Of a DNA stretch of 64,000 nucleotides, positions 46,860 through 59,043 are shown piece by piece. The position numbers were made by a program, and so were the translations under genes. Position 1 is the stretch's first letter. The number at the start of each line of letters is the position of its first letter. Below the pieces are notes generated by a model. That model was not told the DNA's origin and did no database searches. It saw only the letters and a program-made list of their open reading frames with translations. Origin of the DNA: Cryptomeria japonica (Eukaryota > Streptophyta > Pinopsida > Cupressales > Cupressaceae); assembly GCF_030272615.1 (NCBI RefSeq), contig NC_081410.1, positions 128,030,640 to 128,094,639 of the forward strand. Direction: 5' to 3'.

Positions 46860-48415
46860 TAGAGGCCTTCAATGACCAGGTCATCATCCTCCCAATCTAT
46901 ATCATATGGGTAAGGAGGACGAGACCAAAGCGAGACAACAACAAGGGCGACACTAGGCACCTCACCAACAATGAGAGAAAGGGACGAAGCAACATCAATG
47001 TCTATTTCCACAGGCTCGACGGAGGCAAGGGTCAATGATCTCATGAAAATCATAGACAATATTGGGATGTCCTCTAAGGAGTTGAACAAGCAAGTCTTCG
47101 TAGAGGAAGCCAGTGACTCACTTGGAGAAGATGAAACAAGAACATGACTGTCGACATCTGGAAGAGGGGCAATGACAAAATCAAGAGAAGGTGGAGACTT
47201 CTCAATCACACACACAAAGACAAGAAAAACAAAAGGCACTGAAATAGGCAAAGAAAAGGATGAGGCACATAGCTGTCAGGGTTTTCATCGTCAAAACTCT
47301 AAGATGGGGCCCTACTCAAACTTGCATTTGGGCGGGACAAGAGAAACGGGTCTCCTATCAACCGTAGCAAGCTAAAGGACCCCAGGAAAACTCTGATGTA
47401 GGAACAACTATGAAACAAGGGGAGCAAATAGAGTTGTGATGAATACCACCTGCATATGCAACATATCAATAGGTCGAGACAACATAGGTACGTCCAACAA
47501 GAAGGTAATGATGAGTGGCTCTAAAGAAGGAGAAATGAAAACCTGTACCCATTTAGGGGGAGGTTCATCAACAGGCCTCGAAGTAGTGGGAAGCAAAATC
47601 AAAGATGATGCAGAAACAAGAGCAATCGACAAAATAGGATCGGATGCGACATATTTGGATGTTGAAGATGCACCAATATATTGCAAAGCAACATCGCACT
47701 GTTGAGCCATGGCCCGTTGATAGTGCTTATTCTCACACGCACGCTAATTACGATGGAGATGAGGGCCACAAACTGAAGCTTGAGAGGACTCAGGAGAATC
47801 ATACTCCATAGGGGAGGCCTTTGGAACCATGTCAAGGATGAAAGAAGGCCCAACTGATGGAATAAGAGGTGAATCCAGGATAGGTAGTACATGCACATCA
47901 ATGGGTGCCCTACCTTGCTTTTCTCGAGTAGTTGGAGGGATAGAGGGTTCTGACACAGGCTGTGAAGCAAGAGCAAGTGGTGATGAATGAACACAAGAGG
48001 AATTCTTCCCTTTCTCATATTGAGAGGACCAAGGAATATCAGTCATGATCAAGAGATTGAAAGGAGGGCATACCGCAAACTTTGACAGCGCAGGTGCCTT
48101 TCCCTTATCTGTACTCAGTGTAGTCGCAGGAATAGGAGACACCACCAGAGGCTACACAATATTGGGCAGATACAAAGGTCTATTTGGATGAATAGGCTTA
48201 GCCTCATTCCTCAATGATGAGGGGACATGAGGCACCACCCGCTCCAAGACAAAAATAGATGGAGCATAGGTTAATGCAGGAAGAGGCAACAAATAACTAG
48301 GTTGACCTAACTTAGGGGGCAACTCCCCCGTCTTATACTGATAATATGCATGGTACATCAAGTCACCACAGGGAAGCATGGGCCCCACCAGAGTAGGCAA
48401 AAAATGATCCAGCAA
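46860..48415 (-). pseudogene. Post-protease region of an older gypsy element
   Basis: Consecutive minus-strand frames (48152-48415, 47744-48145, 47408-47710, 46859-47251) run in line with the protease and are Pro/Ser/Val-rich without catalytic motifs. The last ends in the acidic YDIDWEDDDLVIEGL. This fits the linker before RT in Tat-like polyproteins, but RT does not follow. Confidence 0.4.
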
Positions 48416-48454
48416 ATAATCCCCACAAGCTACTAAGGGTCAATATCCAGTATC

Positions 48455-49150
48455 CTAAATGACATGCACTGAACCCTCATGAGGGAACTTGAGGCATTTA
48501 TGAATCACTAAAGGGACTGCATACATAGAAATCAACCAGGGAATGCCTAGTTCTACTCGGAATAGGTTCGACTCAAGAATGATTACAAATGTCAATGAAA
48601 CAACCTTGGGTCCAACGAGGACCGTCAAGGTGATACTGCCCAAAGGAGGGATAGAGAAACCATGTGTCCTTAGTGTTACTCGACATTCGTCATATGCAGG
48701 CCTATGCCAACCGTTCATGAATAGATTCTCCTCCAGAATGACATCGACTCTGAATGATGGGTCAACCATCACACCCATGACAATTTGATCGTTCAATTTA
48801 GCAGGGATGTAAAGAGTAGACTCTACACAATACGAGGAATCCAAAGGGGTGAATGATAATGACACATCAGACACCTTCCCCTTCTGGATAGGAGGCGAAT
48901 AGATAGTAGTGATGGTGACCATGTTCACAAATGGGCCATCATCCAAAGGAGGATATGATGTAGAAATAAAATTTGTTGAATACAGGGGAAATGGATCAAT
49001 GTAAATCTACAAGTCATTCTTGGTCTTATCAACAGATTTGTTTGACTTATGTTTCTGCACATCAACTTTAATCGCACCACTATTGATGTGGTCTTAGACA
49101 ATATTTCGAAGACGATAACACTACTTAGTGTCATGACTAGGTACATGATG
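48455..49150 (-). pseudogene. Protease and Gag end of an older gypsy element
   Basis: A knuckle-like HHVPSHDTK and RLRNIV...INSGAIKVDVQK near the right end resemble the C-terminal Gag of Tat-like elements. 48455-48946 then has a protease fold pattern, FIPPLGSITLTVLVGPK-like strand followed by FRVELGIPWLISMYAVP and HKCLKFPHEGS, equivalent to the GCPWIHEMRAVP block of the complete element. The active-site position reads MVDPSFRVDVI, lacking the D-S/T-G triad. The fragment is cut at its right end by copia element 2. Confidence 0.65.
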
Positions 49151-49155
49151 ATAAT

Positions 49156-50435
49156 TGTTGAGAATGGGTGTCTCAAACTTATTGGTTGAAATCTCGATCT
49201 AATGGCATTTGGTTTCTACAATGAGCAGTTCAGTATGTCACCCCTAGTTGTAAGCCAAATTCATAGTCCTCCACCAAGGCTACACAGGATGGCGACGAAA
49301 AAAATGAAATTGATTCTTTCTTCACCCCATGCAAGCCGAAGGTAAAGGCAAATGAGGTCACAGGATAGCGGGGAGAAAGGAGACTAGGTTTCCCCCACCG
49401 ACCCGTGAGGCATTGAGGAGCATAAAGAAAAGATCGCGAGATAGTAGGGAGAAAGGAGTCTTGGTCTCCCATGCCAACTCGTGATTAAAATAGAAAGAAG
49501 CAAAAACATTATGGGCCAACAAGGGAAGTGAGGAGGTCCTCTTCCCTTCCACCCCAAAAAGGTCATGGATGAAGTGCGAGCTACCGGGATAAAGGGGAAG
49601 CGAGGAGACGTTGTTGAAGTCTTGGTTACGAGTAGACTTTTTCGTGAGACTCTAATGTTCAATAAGACATTTCAAGAAGGATGTTGAAGACATACTCTTG
49701 GTCGATAAGACCATTTTGATAATACATGAGGATTGTCTGGATGATACAGTTGATTTCGATAAGACATTGAAGTTCGATGAGAGAATTCTAAGTCATTGTC
49801 GAAGGTGAATCTCTTGCCAATAAGCCATGAAATATGGTGGGACCTCGATGGACTCATGCCGACCTGTTGAGTAGTCTGTCGATGGTTGGTCCAAGCTGGA
49901 GCTTTGGAAGTTCGTTGTGAATACTTCGTGTCTATTCAACAGTTTGAAAAGTCCAACAATTGGAGCCATGGAAATTGAAATGAATCGCTTTCTGGACTGA
50001 GGAATAAATTTCTGAAAAAATGATTGCAGATGTCGTTCGAGTGTTGGAAGGTGATCGAATGGTGGTTTTGTTGGATGTCGGAGTTGTAGAATGTTGAGCC
50101 CGTGATCTATGTGGATGTAATTCAATCTGGAATGTGTATGTTGCCTGAACAAAGACTGTGAATGTACACCTGAGAGAGAATAATTTGTAACTTGTATGTA
50201 ATAAATATTTTACTATAATACAAGTGATTCTTCTTTGGTGTTGGTTTTTTCACCTGTAAGGGTTTTCCCATGTAAATTTTGTGTGTTATTTATGCTTGTG
50301 TGTATCTTTTGTTTATTCTTGCATTCAAGAAATGTGCATCTTAATGACTGTAATTAAAATTGAAAGTCACCTCTGCTTCTCTCCTCTTTGAATTTAACAC
50401 CATGGAAGGAATTTTCATGTTGTTCTTTCCTTAGA
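49156..50435 (+). repeat. 5' LTR of copia element 2 (about 1280 bp)
   Basis: Aligns with 53768-55012 over its length with scattered substitutions and small gaps. Shared landmarks are GGTGTCTCAAACTTA at the start, GGATGTTGAAGA, TGAATGTACAC, TGATTCTTCTTTGGTG and TTTCCTTA near the end. The end was set just before the primer-site-like AGTGGTATT and could be off by a few bases. Confidence 0.85.
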
Positions 50436-50551
50436 AGTGGTATTAAATCTTTCCTAGTGTGTTATCCTTGTCGGTAGGATGAGTTATTTGTGTTAATTCT
50501 ATTGTGGGAGTTTTGCAAAGAACTTGTGTTTTGTGAAATTGTAGATTGAGA

Positions 50552-51366
50552 TAGCGAACACATTAGGGAGAGTAAACATTGATAAATTTAATGGTGGCAA
50601 CTATGAGTTATGGAAACTCGAGATGGAAGACTTGTTTGTAGATAGAGACCTTTAGGTTGTAGTGTCTGAAACCAAACCATCCGACATGAAATGGGAAGAT
50701 TAAGATCTCACAGATAGGAAAGCCAAAGGCCTCATTAGACTCTATCTTGCAGATTTTGTTATGTTGAATTTTCATGAGGAGAAGACAAAAACTACTTTAT
50801 GGAAGAAGCTTGGTGACATTTATCAGGGAAAGTCTCTATTGAACAAGTTATTCCTAAGGAAAAAGTTGTACTCCTTGAAGATGAACGGAGGTACACATGT
50901 AGAAGACCATCTGAATACTTTCAACATGATTGTTGCACAATTAACTTATGTGGGTGTAACAATCAGTGACAAGGATCACTATATGCTTTTGTTATGTTCC
51001 TTTCCTGACACATGGGATCATCTGGTGATGGCTATTGGAAGTACAATAACCACTTTCATGATGGAAGATGTGGTTGCCTCACTGCTATCAGAGGAAGCAC
51101 AAAGGAAATCTTCTGAGATGGTTAAAGATGCTCTGGTTGTGTGGGGAAGATCAAAGGAAAAAGGCAAGCAAAAGGACAAGAGGTTCAAATCCAAGTCACA
51201 TGGGAGATCAAAGTCTCCGAGAAAGAATTCTGAGGTGAGATTCTGGAATTATGGGCAAACTGGCCATATTTGCAAGGATTGTGAGGAGAAGGGAAAGAAG
51301 AACGCTTATGACTCCGAGTCTTCTCAGAGTGATGTTAGTGCTTGCAGTGCTGCCTTGGCAACATGA
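50552..51366 (+). pseudogene. Copia Gag (element 2)
   Basis: Typical copia gag opening KFNGGNYELWKLEMEDLFV, then in-frame TAG and TAA near 50,654 and 50,702, then a clean 201-codon part (50761-51366): TLWKKLGDIYQGKSLLNKLF, LYSLKMNGGTHVEDHLNTFN, FPDTWDHLVMAIGS. The zinc knuckle is ruined: FWNYGQTGHICKDC keeps the His and last Cys but has lost the first two Cys. It ends with a TGA at 51364, after which no protease motif follows. Confidence 0.88.
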
Positions 51367-53767
51367 CATCTCAATAGAAGTGAGTTTTGGTATTGAGTAC
51401 TTTGGTCATTTTCTTGGAAAGCTTCATGATGGTGCAGTGTTGCATTTTGGAGCTTAGCATAAATTGATCATGAAGGTGCTTTGGAATACCAAGAGACTTG
51501 TGGATTTGTTGAAGAGCTATTTTCTAGGTTGTTACTAGATGAGATAGTTGCAGTTCTACATGGATGCTTTGTGCATGGTGAGAGGAGGTGAGATTATTTC
51601 TCTACATGGGGACGTTAATAGTGATTAGTCACTCAACATTTTTGTGGCAGTGTTTTGTGGGTTCCTTGACTATGGTACTCAATGTGGACATGATTGGCAA
51701 AATTGATCTATGTTTGATCTGGTGCTTAAGTCAAGTTTGTCTGCATGAATATTCTCTTTGATATCTCATTCTGCATCTGGCTAATGTGATAGTGAGTTTA
51801 TATGTAGTTGTTTAGATCTTCGGGTTATGTGTTTCTGTGGGCTGATCACCAATTCAGTTGCAGTGGGATACCTCACATGTGGACTGCCTATATCCACGAG
51901 GTCTGATTTAGTGCTTATGAAGACTTGTTAGGTATCCTTGTCTGTGGTCACTTGTGCATTGGTGTGGTTGCTTTGAGATAAGAGGATGGATGATAAGTGA
52001 GTGCCTGGATAGTCGGTTATGGGGTCCTGTAGCACATGCATTTCCTTGGTTTGGAGATCTTGGTTTCACTTGGTATGACTAGCAGTACACCTGTGTGCGT
52101 TGACCTGGAAGATTTTCAGATTTGGGAGATGGTGTGTCATGATGCTTGGAGAGCTTGGTACCACAGATCACTGAGAGATTTAGCAATGATTGCTTATTCA
52201 CTATTAGATGGTGATCTTCTTAGTGTGCAAATGTTTGGAGGACGCCTTAGATCTTGTTGCTGCAGAAGGGTCTTTAACATTTGGTGGTACATTTGTAGGA
52301 GATGGTTATCTTTATGATGTGTTGACATGTCGAAGGCTCAAGGAGTCCTTGTTTGAGGTGTTGGTTATGCTTGACAGGTGATGTTGGTTTAGATCATGAT
52401 GGTGTTATATCTTGGTACACTCTTTATACTGGTTTAGAGTCTGGTATGATACATTACTCAGATTGAGACCATGGTATGTTCACTTGGAGCGTGTGATCTC
52501 CTAAGAGGAGATGGTAAGATCACAATGTTGTGATGGGTTCGTGATTCTGCAGATTGGAGCTTTGATAGTGGTCTAGTGAGTTCTCTTTGTATTGGGTGTG
52601 TTGGTCATATGTATGAGAACTTCATGGGAATGTAGAGATGCATTTGGATTCTGGTAGGGATTGATCAATTGTTGGTACTCATGGTTACAAAGAGACTTAG
52701 GTAAGGCTGTAGTTCTCTTGAGATGAGAGATGTATGTTGAGATGATTACTCTTGATGAGATTTTAGCTAGAAGTCAAAGGAGCCTACATCTTGGTTGAAT
52801 GTGACTTCAACAAAGACCTATGAGTAGATTCCTCTTGGCTAAGTCATGATGGCTTGGAAATCTTGGAGGGGCATTCACAATCCCCACTCTTGGTCTACTC
52901 GACAATTTATCACTTGAGAGGTATTGCCCATTGTTTCTCAGGTGCTTTATGTTTTTTCTTTCATACTCATGGATCTTGAGCTAAAGTTAGATAGTTCTAG
53001 ATGATTCATTGTGAGATATGGATAGCATGTTTATCTCCTTAATATAGGAGATGATAGTGGGCTGATTTCCTGAAATAGGAAATGAAATAGTTTGATCTTC
53101 TCTTGGGATTGTAAAGAAGATCTTACTTGTCACAACTGACACTTAGAGGTGTATGTAGAAGGACGTGCTACATGTTTATGGTTTGTAAATTTATCTCTTT
53201 GGTTTTTTGGTGATCTTCCTGGATGTTTAGATTCACTTGGCATTTGATGTGAGATTTTGTATGGAGCTGCAGTGATCACTAGTTTGTGGTCATATGTTGT
53301 CACTTAAGGGATGGCATGGAGGTTCTTGTATCTCGTTCTTCTGTAAGATGTGGAGTACTTGGAAGAACTATGTGAGACTTGTTGAGAGAGGTGTTTCTTG
53401 CAACCGTGTTGTTTACATGATGTTCTTATCTTTGTGGATGGTCCTTGGTACATGGTTACTTTGTGTATGTGTTGTGATTGGTAGACTTTGTGTGTTTTTA
53501 TTATTATTTTCAGATTTAGCATTACCCATGCAGTGGGAGTTTCCAGATGTATTTAGTCTTCATTAACTGGTTTGCACATGGAGCTTGTGGTTGTTGATTG
53601 TGGTTGTGGTATGTGAGATTGGATTGTTAGCACTTGTTGTGGGTGCTATTTTCCAATCCTGTGGGTTTTTCAATTGGAAAGGAGTAGTATTTTTGGCTCT
53701 TGTTCTAGCTAATGTTCAGTCTTGAATGTTCTAGAGATACCAGTAAGTTCTTCGTCAAGTGGGAGAA
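51367..53767 (+). other. Non-coding interior of copia element 2
   Basis: 2.4 kb of T/G-rich sequence between gag and 3' LTR. I looked for DSG, integrase and YVDD-type motifs and found none; the longest frames are about 90 codons. It is either deeply decayed pol or unrelated filler as in Gag-only retrotransposon derivatives. Confidence 0.6.
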
Positions 53768-55012
53768 TGTTGAGAATGGGTGTCTCAAACTTACTGGTTG
53801 AAATCTCGATCATATGGCATTTAGTTTCTACAGTGAGCAGTTCGGTATGTTGCCCCCAACTGTTAGTTGAAGTCATAATCCTCCACCAAGGTTGTGCGAG
53901 ATGGCATGGAAGAAAAGGAAATGGATTCTTTCTTCACCCCACACAAGCTAAAGATAAAGGCAAATGAGGTCGTGGGATAGCGGGGAGAAAGGAGATTTGG
54001 TCTCCCCCACCACCCCACGAGGCACCGAGGAGCATAAAGAAAAGGTCGCGGGATAGAAAGGAGAAAGGAGTCTTGGTCTCCCTCACCAACTTGCGAGGAA
54101 ATTAGAAAGAAGCAAAAACATTATGAGCCAGCAGGGGAGGCGAGGAGGTCCTCTTCTCCACCACTCCACGAGAGATTTCAAAAGGTCATGGATGAAGTGC
54201 GAGCTAGCGGGATAAAGGGGAAGCTAGGAGACCTTGTTGAAGTTTTGGCGACGAGCAATATTTTTAGTGAGACTTTGATGTTCGATAAGACATTTCAAGA
54301 AGGATGTTGAAGAAATATTCTTGGCCGATAAGGCATGAGGATTGTTTGGATGATATAGTTGATTTCAATAAAGCATTGAAGTTCAATGAGAGAGTTCTAA
54401 GTCATTGTCGAAGGTGAATCTCTTGCCAATAAGCCATGAAATATGGTGGGACCTCAATGGAATCGTGTGCTGACCTATTGAGTTGTATGTCGATGGTTGA
54501 TCCAAGGTGGAGCTTTGGGAGTTTGTTGTGAATTCCTTGTGTCTATTCGACGGTTTGAAAAGTTTGACAGTTGGAGCCATGGAAATTGAAACAAACTACT
54601 TTTTAAAAAGAGGAATAAATGTTTGAAGTAATGGTTGCAGATGTGGGTCGATTGTTGAAAGGTGATTGAATGGTGGTTCTGTTGGATGTTGGAGTTGCAG
54701 AACATTGAGCCTATGTCTATGTGGATGTAATTAAATCTGGAATGTGTATGTTGCCTGAACGGAGAGTGTGAATGTACACTTGAGAGAGAATAATATGTAA
54801 CTTGTATAAAATAGGCATTTTATTGTAATACAAGTGATTCTTCTTTGGTGGTGGATTTTTCACCCGCAAGGGTTTTCCCATGTAAAGTTTGTGTGTTCTT
54901 TGTGCTTGTGCATATCTTTTGTTTACTCTATCATTCTGGAAATGTGTATCTTAATGGCTATAATTGAAATTGAAAACTGTGGAAGGGGTTTCCGTGTTGT
55001 GTTTTCCTTATA
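53768..55012 (+). repeat. 3' LTR of copia element 2 (about 1245 bp)
   Basis: Second copy of the element 2 LTR, directly preceded by AAGTGGGAGAA. It lacks some short segments found in the 5' copy. Confidence 0.85.
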
Positions 55013-55021
55013 GTAATGGAA

Positions 55022-55335
55022 ATTTTTTGATCCATTGTACTAGCGTGGATAGGGTCTGTTATCGGGAAACCGTCAAACCTCAGGAAGGGTAATTAGATTG
55101 TCTTTTAACAATCGTTGCATTATGCTTAAGTAAGAGTCATTCAATTTAGTGAATGTTCTATTTTGTTGTGACCTGGCAAAATTTTGATCCATTGTACCAG
55201 TGTGGATAAGGTCTATTATCGAGCAACGGTTGAACCTCAGGAAGGAAAATTAGGTTGTCTTTTAATAATCGTTGCATTATGCTTACGTAAGAGTCAATCA
55301 ATTTAGTGAACGTTCTATTTTGTTGTGACCCCTAT
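55022..55335. repeat. 157-bp tandem duplication next to copia element 2
   Basis: GATCCATTGTAC(T/C)AGYGTGGAT starts at 55029 and again at 55186. Both units continue through CCTCAGGAAGG, TCGTTGCATTATGCTTA and GTTCTATTTTGTTGTGACC. Units differ at roughly one base in ten, so the duplication is not recent. It lies just outside the copia 3' LTR, in the older gypsy sequence. Confidence 0.85.
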
Positions 55336-55533
55336 GTAGCAACCATTGAAGTAACAACCACAACATTAGCTACAACTTTGTTCTTTCTAAACCCTTCCAT
55401 GGATGTGCCTACGAAAGGCCCACCACGAGGGTTCGAAGTAGAATCCCGAATTGCATCATGGTGTGCTAGTAATCTGTGAATGCAGAAAACATATTGGCAA
55501 AGTTTTGATAATGGTTAAGAGATAGCTTCTCCC

Positions 55534-56847
55534 TCAATGTTGGTTGCAGATTGCTAATGAACATCCTATACAAATCGCTATCTGGGAGGACAAAGGGGAT
55601 CCTAGTAGATATCGATTGATATCTTGAGATAAAATTAAAACCTTTTCATTAGATTTTTGCTTACAGTGAACAAGGTCAGCGATCGTGACCCTGTTGCCAA
55701 TGTTAGCCTGAAACAATTTAAGGAATAGATCCATAAGCTGGTCGAAGGTACATATAAAATGATCTGGCAAGGACCTATACCACTCTAACGTGGTTCCCTT
55801 AAGGGACCCCAAGAACAATTTAAGCAATACAAAGTCCAGGTTGTGGTATATGCTACACATGGCCATAAAAGAATCAATGTGCACATCAGGGTCCCCATCA
55901 CCATTGAATCTGTTAAACTTCAATGATTCATCCGTAGGAGGAATTATGGTGTTTAGGATAGTAATGTCAAGGGGACTCTTCCTATAATATGTAGGCATAG
56001 ATGATTGATCAGATGTAGAGGCCAACTTTGTAAGCTATGACTATAACTGCCCCATGTTTTGTAAGATATTGTTAAAAATAGGATTAGAAAGTGAAGGGGG
56101 CGGAGGTGTGCTATATGTACCACCACCTCCACCAACACCTCCAAGAGGACCAATGTCATTGACAGATGTAGTGCTTGTGCTGACCATAGAGATATGAGCT
56201 ATAACAGAGGCAAGGGTCAAGCCATTAGGCATACTTGTGTAACCCAAGGGAGTGGATGAGGCATTGATGCTAGGAATAGTGGGTCCAAGATAAACCATGT
56301 GTACCATCAAACCAGACATGTTAACACCAATTTGAGAACCACAAGTGTTGGATTGGCCATCCTAGGGAGAGGCACCAGCAAAAGACACGTGGTTCTTGAC
56401 AATCGTAGATAATGCCCTCAACATCTCCAGGCCTCTTCTATCTAAGATCAACATGTCTCTCAGAGTGCTTACAACATTTTCAACCTAGGGGAGGACATTC
56501 TCTCAATTCAAGAAACCCTCAGAGTCTCTTAGATTCTATTCTAGCATGTTAATTTGTTTGAAATCAATGGTAATAGCTGAATCATGATCAACAATAGTAG
56601 GACAAGATGGAGGAGAATTCCTTGGAGAATTGTTCAGAGAGTTGTTTCACGAATCAGGTGGAGAAGGAAGCCCTCTCAAAATTGTCTTAAGAGGGTGAGA
56701 AGCTAGGAAATCATTCGAGTCGGGAAGCTGGTTGCTAAACATTGGACCCGACCTAGAAGGACTGTTGCAATTTGTTGGAATGATCTTTCTAGCAGTCCTT
56801 CTCACAACAACTCTCATGGCAGTCTGGGTCGTAAAGCTCATGGACAA
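55534..56847 (-). pseudogene. Gag of the older gypsy element
   Basis: Starts near 56847 (MSMSFTTQTAMRVVVRRTAR) and, after several stops, reaches a Gly-rich spacer (GGVGGGGGTYSTPPPPSLS). The gag core lies in 55534-56025: FNRFNGDGDPDVHIDSFMAM, LKLFLGSLKGTTLEWYRSLP, LMDLFLKLFQANIGNRVT, corresponding to the DPKAHIRQF / QAMEWFSQLPPG blocks of the complete element. It is oriented like the protease fragment at 48455-49150, and copia element 2 lies between them, which indicates a single split element. Confidence 0.8.
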
Positions 56848-57001
56848 GATTCACAACACTTTGACCACACTACTAGGATGTCGCAATTCTATAGCACTTT
56901 GTGATAAACAAAGTCATTTAAAGTTTGTTTCAAGGTTGAAATATGTTTTTTTTTTTAATTTGCCTTAGATTTTAAATGCAGTTAAGAAGACTAAAGGAAA
57001 T

Positions 57002-57449
57002 TGTTGGTGTAAATAAATATTCATTATGGATATTATTACACTTTACTTAAGTTAATTTAGGATAATGCATCTCTTCGTAGTTTGAATTTGAGACACTTAG
57101 GGAAGTGTGCACATAGGGATAGAGCTTGTAGGAGAAATTCCACCTTTTGTGGTCTTATTTTGCTGTTGCACTCCACATTCGATGGGTCATCCACCTCTTG
57201 TGAAATATTATATTATTTCTCCTATCTACCCCTAGTATTTCTTACCTACCCTTGTTTCTCATTGAGCCACATGTCATGATTGTGTGCTCGTACATCCATA
57301 TGGCCTTGCCTATATAAGCAGGCCTATATTCATTGTATTGGTTAATCCAGTTGATCATTTGTATATTGATGAGAATATAGTTTGTTCTTGTCATTCTTTT
57401 GTCTCTCTTTTATACTTTTCATTATGCCCTTGATCTTGGCAAAATCTCA
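57002..57449 (+). repeat. 5' LTR of copia element 3 (448 bp)
   Basis: From TGTTGGTGTAAATA to GGCAAAATCTCA, followed by GA and the primer site. A TATA box, TATATAAGC, lies near 57,310, with the expected R region and CT-rich stretch downstream. Confidence 0.9.
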
Positions 57450-57451
57450 GA

Positions 57452-57463
57452 TGGTATCAGAGC
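57452..57463 (+). other. Primer binding site, initiator tRNA-Met type
   Basis: TGGTATCAGAGC, identical to the site in copia element 1, 2 bp after the LTR. Confidence 0.95.
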
Positions 57464-57839
57464 CATTGGGGCTTCATTGATTGGTTTTTGGAGACATTTT
57501 GGAAGGCTTCTATTTTTGGATCTAAGGAACAAGCATTTTTTGGAGGCACCTTAGAGCATTTTCGACCTCACCATTGCGTCCGGGAGGCTGTTTCTATAAA
57601 AATCGAGTATAAACTCGACCATTTTTGGTAAAATCGACTTTTGGGAGTGGAGGAATCTTTTGCCCAATTTGGGCGGTACGATACGGAATTTTTGGATTTA
57701 TAAATATATATATATATATTCCTCTGAAAATTTTTTCCCAGTCTTTTGAAAAAAAAATTTTGAAGTAAAAAAAAATATAAAAAAATTCAGAAAAGGTTTC
57801 TTTTTTTCAAAAAAAAGAAAAAAAAATTGGTTTTTGGGG

Positions 57840-58440
57840 GTCCGAAGACCTTCCCCCTGCCCCATCATACCTTTCTTGCAGGCTTCATCAGACCCGTAGC
57901 TGCCTTGACAGTCATGTCATGCAGCACCAGCTCTGGCCACCCCCGCAGCTCCTCGCACAGGCTCCGGCAGCCCCGAAGCCACCAGCTTCGGCAACCCCGA
58001 GATCACTGACCACTGGCAGCTCCGGCCCCGGCAGCCCCGTCCTCCGGCACTGCCCACCGCTTTGCGCTATCGTTTCTCCTTGCCGCTTCCCTGCTCCATG
58101 CTATTGCTACTTCACGCTATCTCTGCCTCCATTGTCAGCACCACCCGCCTGCTGCCACCGCCGACCGCGCAGGCTTCGTCCTTTGACACCTTCTAGCCTC
58201 GAAACCTTCCGCCAGCAGCCGCCTAGATCGCCGAGTCCTGTTGGCCCAGCCGTCGCTGACCAACTTCCGGCTGTTGGATTCTGGCGACCACCGCCGGCAA
58301 CCGGGCCCTTCCGTCGGCCACGTCACCCGACAGCTGGACTCGCCTGTCTAGTCAGCACTGGACCCACCTCTGAGCACCACGCATGAGCCTAGTCACCTGC
58401 CACATCAACAACTATGCCCAGTCAGCGCCACCTGACATTT
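57840..58440 (+). other. GC-rich leader of copia element 3
   Basis: About 600 bp rich in C and G (CCGGCAGCCCCG, CACCGCCGGCAACCGGGCCC) inside an otherwise AT-rich element. A 155-codon frame (57919-58386) is Pro/Ala/Ser/Arg-rich without a recognisable domain and is probably a by-product of composition. The flanks (57,690-57,830 and 58,440-58,620) are poly-A/T-rich. Confidence 0.6.
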
Positions 58441-59043
58441 TTTGCACAGTCAGCACCCAGTCAACATTTTTCGGAAATTTTCAGACCCCTCTCTGTTGAG
58501 TTGTTTGGTTTTTTGGGACAACTTTGGAGGCTCATAACTTGCTCAAATTTTCTCCTTTTTGGGTACAATTTTTTTTTATTTGGGCTAATTTTTTGTGCTC
58601 TTCGCAGTGGTGTGGTTATTTTATGATTTTGGTGCACAAATTTTTTGGAATTTTTGTATTCTTTCTATTGTACCTGTCCAATCCTCAATTCTGCAACTTC
58701 AAAGGCCTCGTTTGAGCTCATACGACCTCCTTTTCAGGTGCCGTTTTTTTTAAAGTGCATGTTTTTTTTGTTCACTTTCATAATCTATGATAAAATTTCA
58801 GATATTTTGAGTGGAAATTGTACTTTCAGATATTGTTCTTATTTGGCCTATTTGGTACTTGTAAATTGCTTAGATCTTAGTTTAGATCTCTTGCACTATT
58901 AGTTTGAGTTTCTTTTGGCCTTATTGAGGTAGTTGTAAAATTGAAATCAGAAGTTCACTTTCCATTTTTTGCAAGTGGCCAATTGTACACGCACTAAGTA
59001 TAAAGTGCCAAATCATCACTTTTGGGGGGGGTTCTTTGATTGA

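Larger units (their letters stand above)
49156..55012 (+). mobile_element. Copia element 2, Gag-only, nested in older gypsy DNA
   Basis: Two long LTRs (49156-50435, 53768-55012) both start TGTTGAGAATGGGTGTCTCA. Between them are a degenerate primer site AGTGGTATTAAATCTTTCC (about 50436), a broken gag, and 2.4 kb without recognisable pol. A polypurine tract, AAGTGGGAGAA, precedes the 3' LTR. Target-site candidates ATAAT (49151-49155) and GTAAT (55013-55017) differ at one base. Gag-proximal and Gag sequences of an older gypsy element flank it, so it inserted there later. Confidence 0.85.

Noticed and set aside
57919-58386. 155-codon Pro/Ala-rich frame in the copia 3 leader
   Set aside because: GC-rich sequence makes chance open frames likely and there is no domain or relation to gag-pol.
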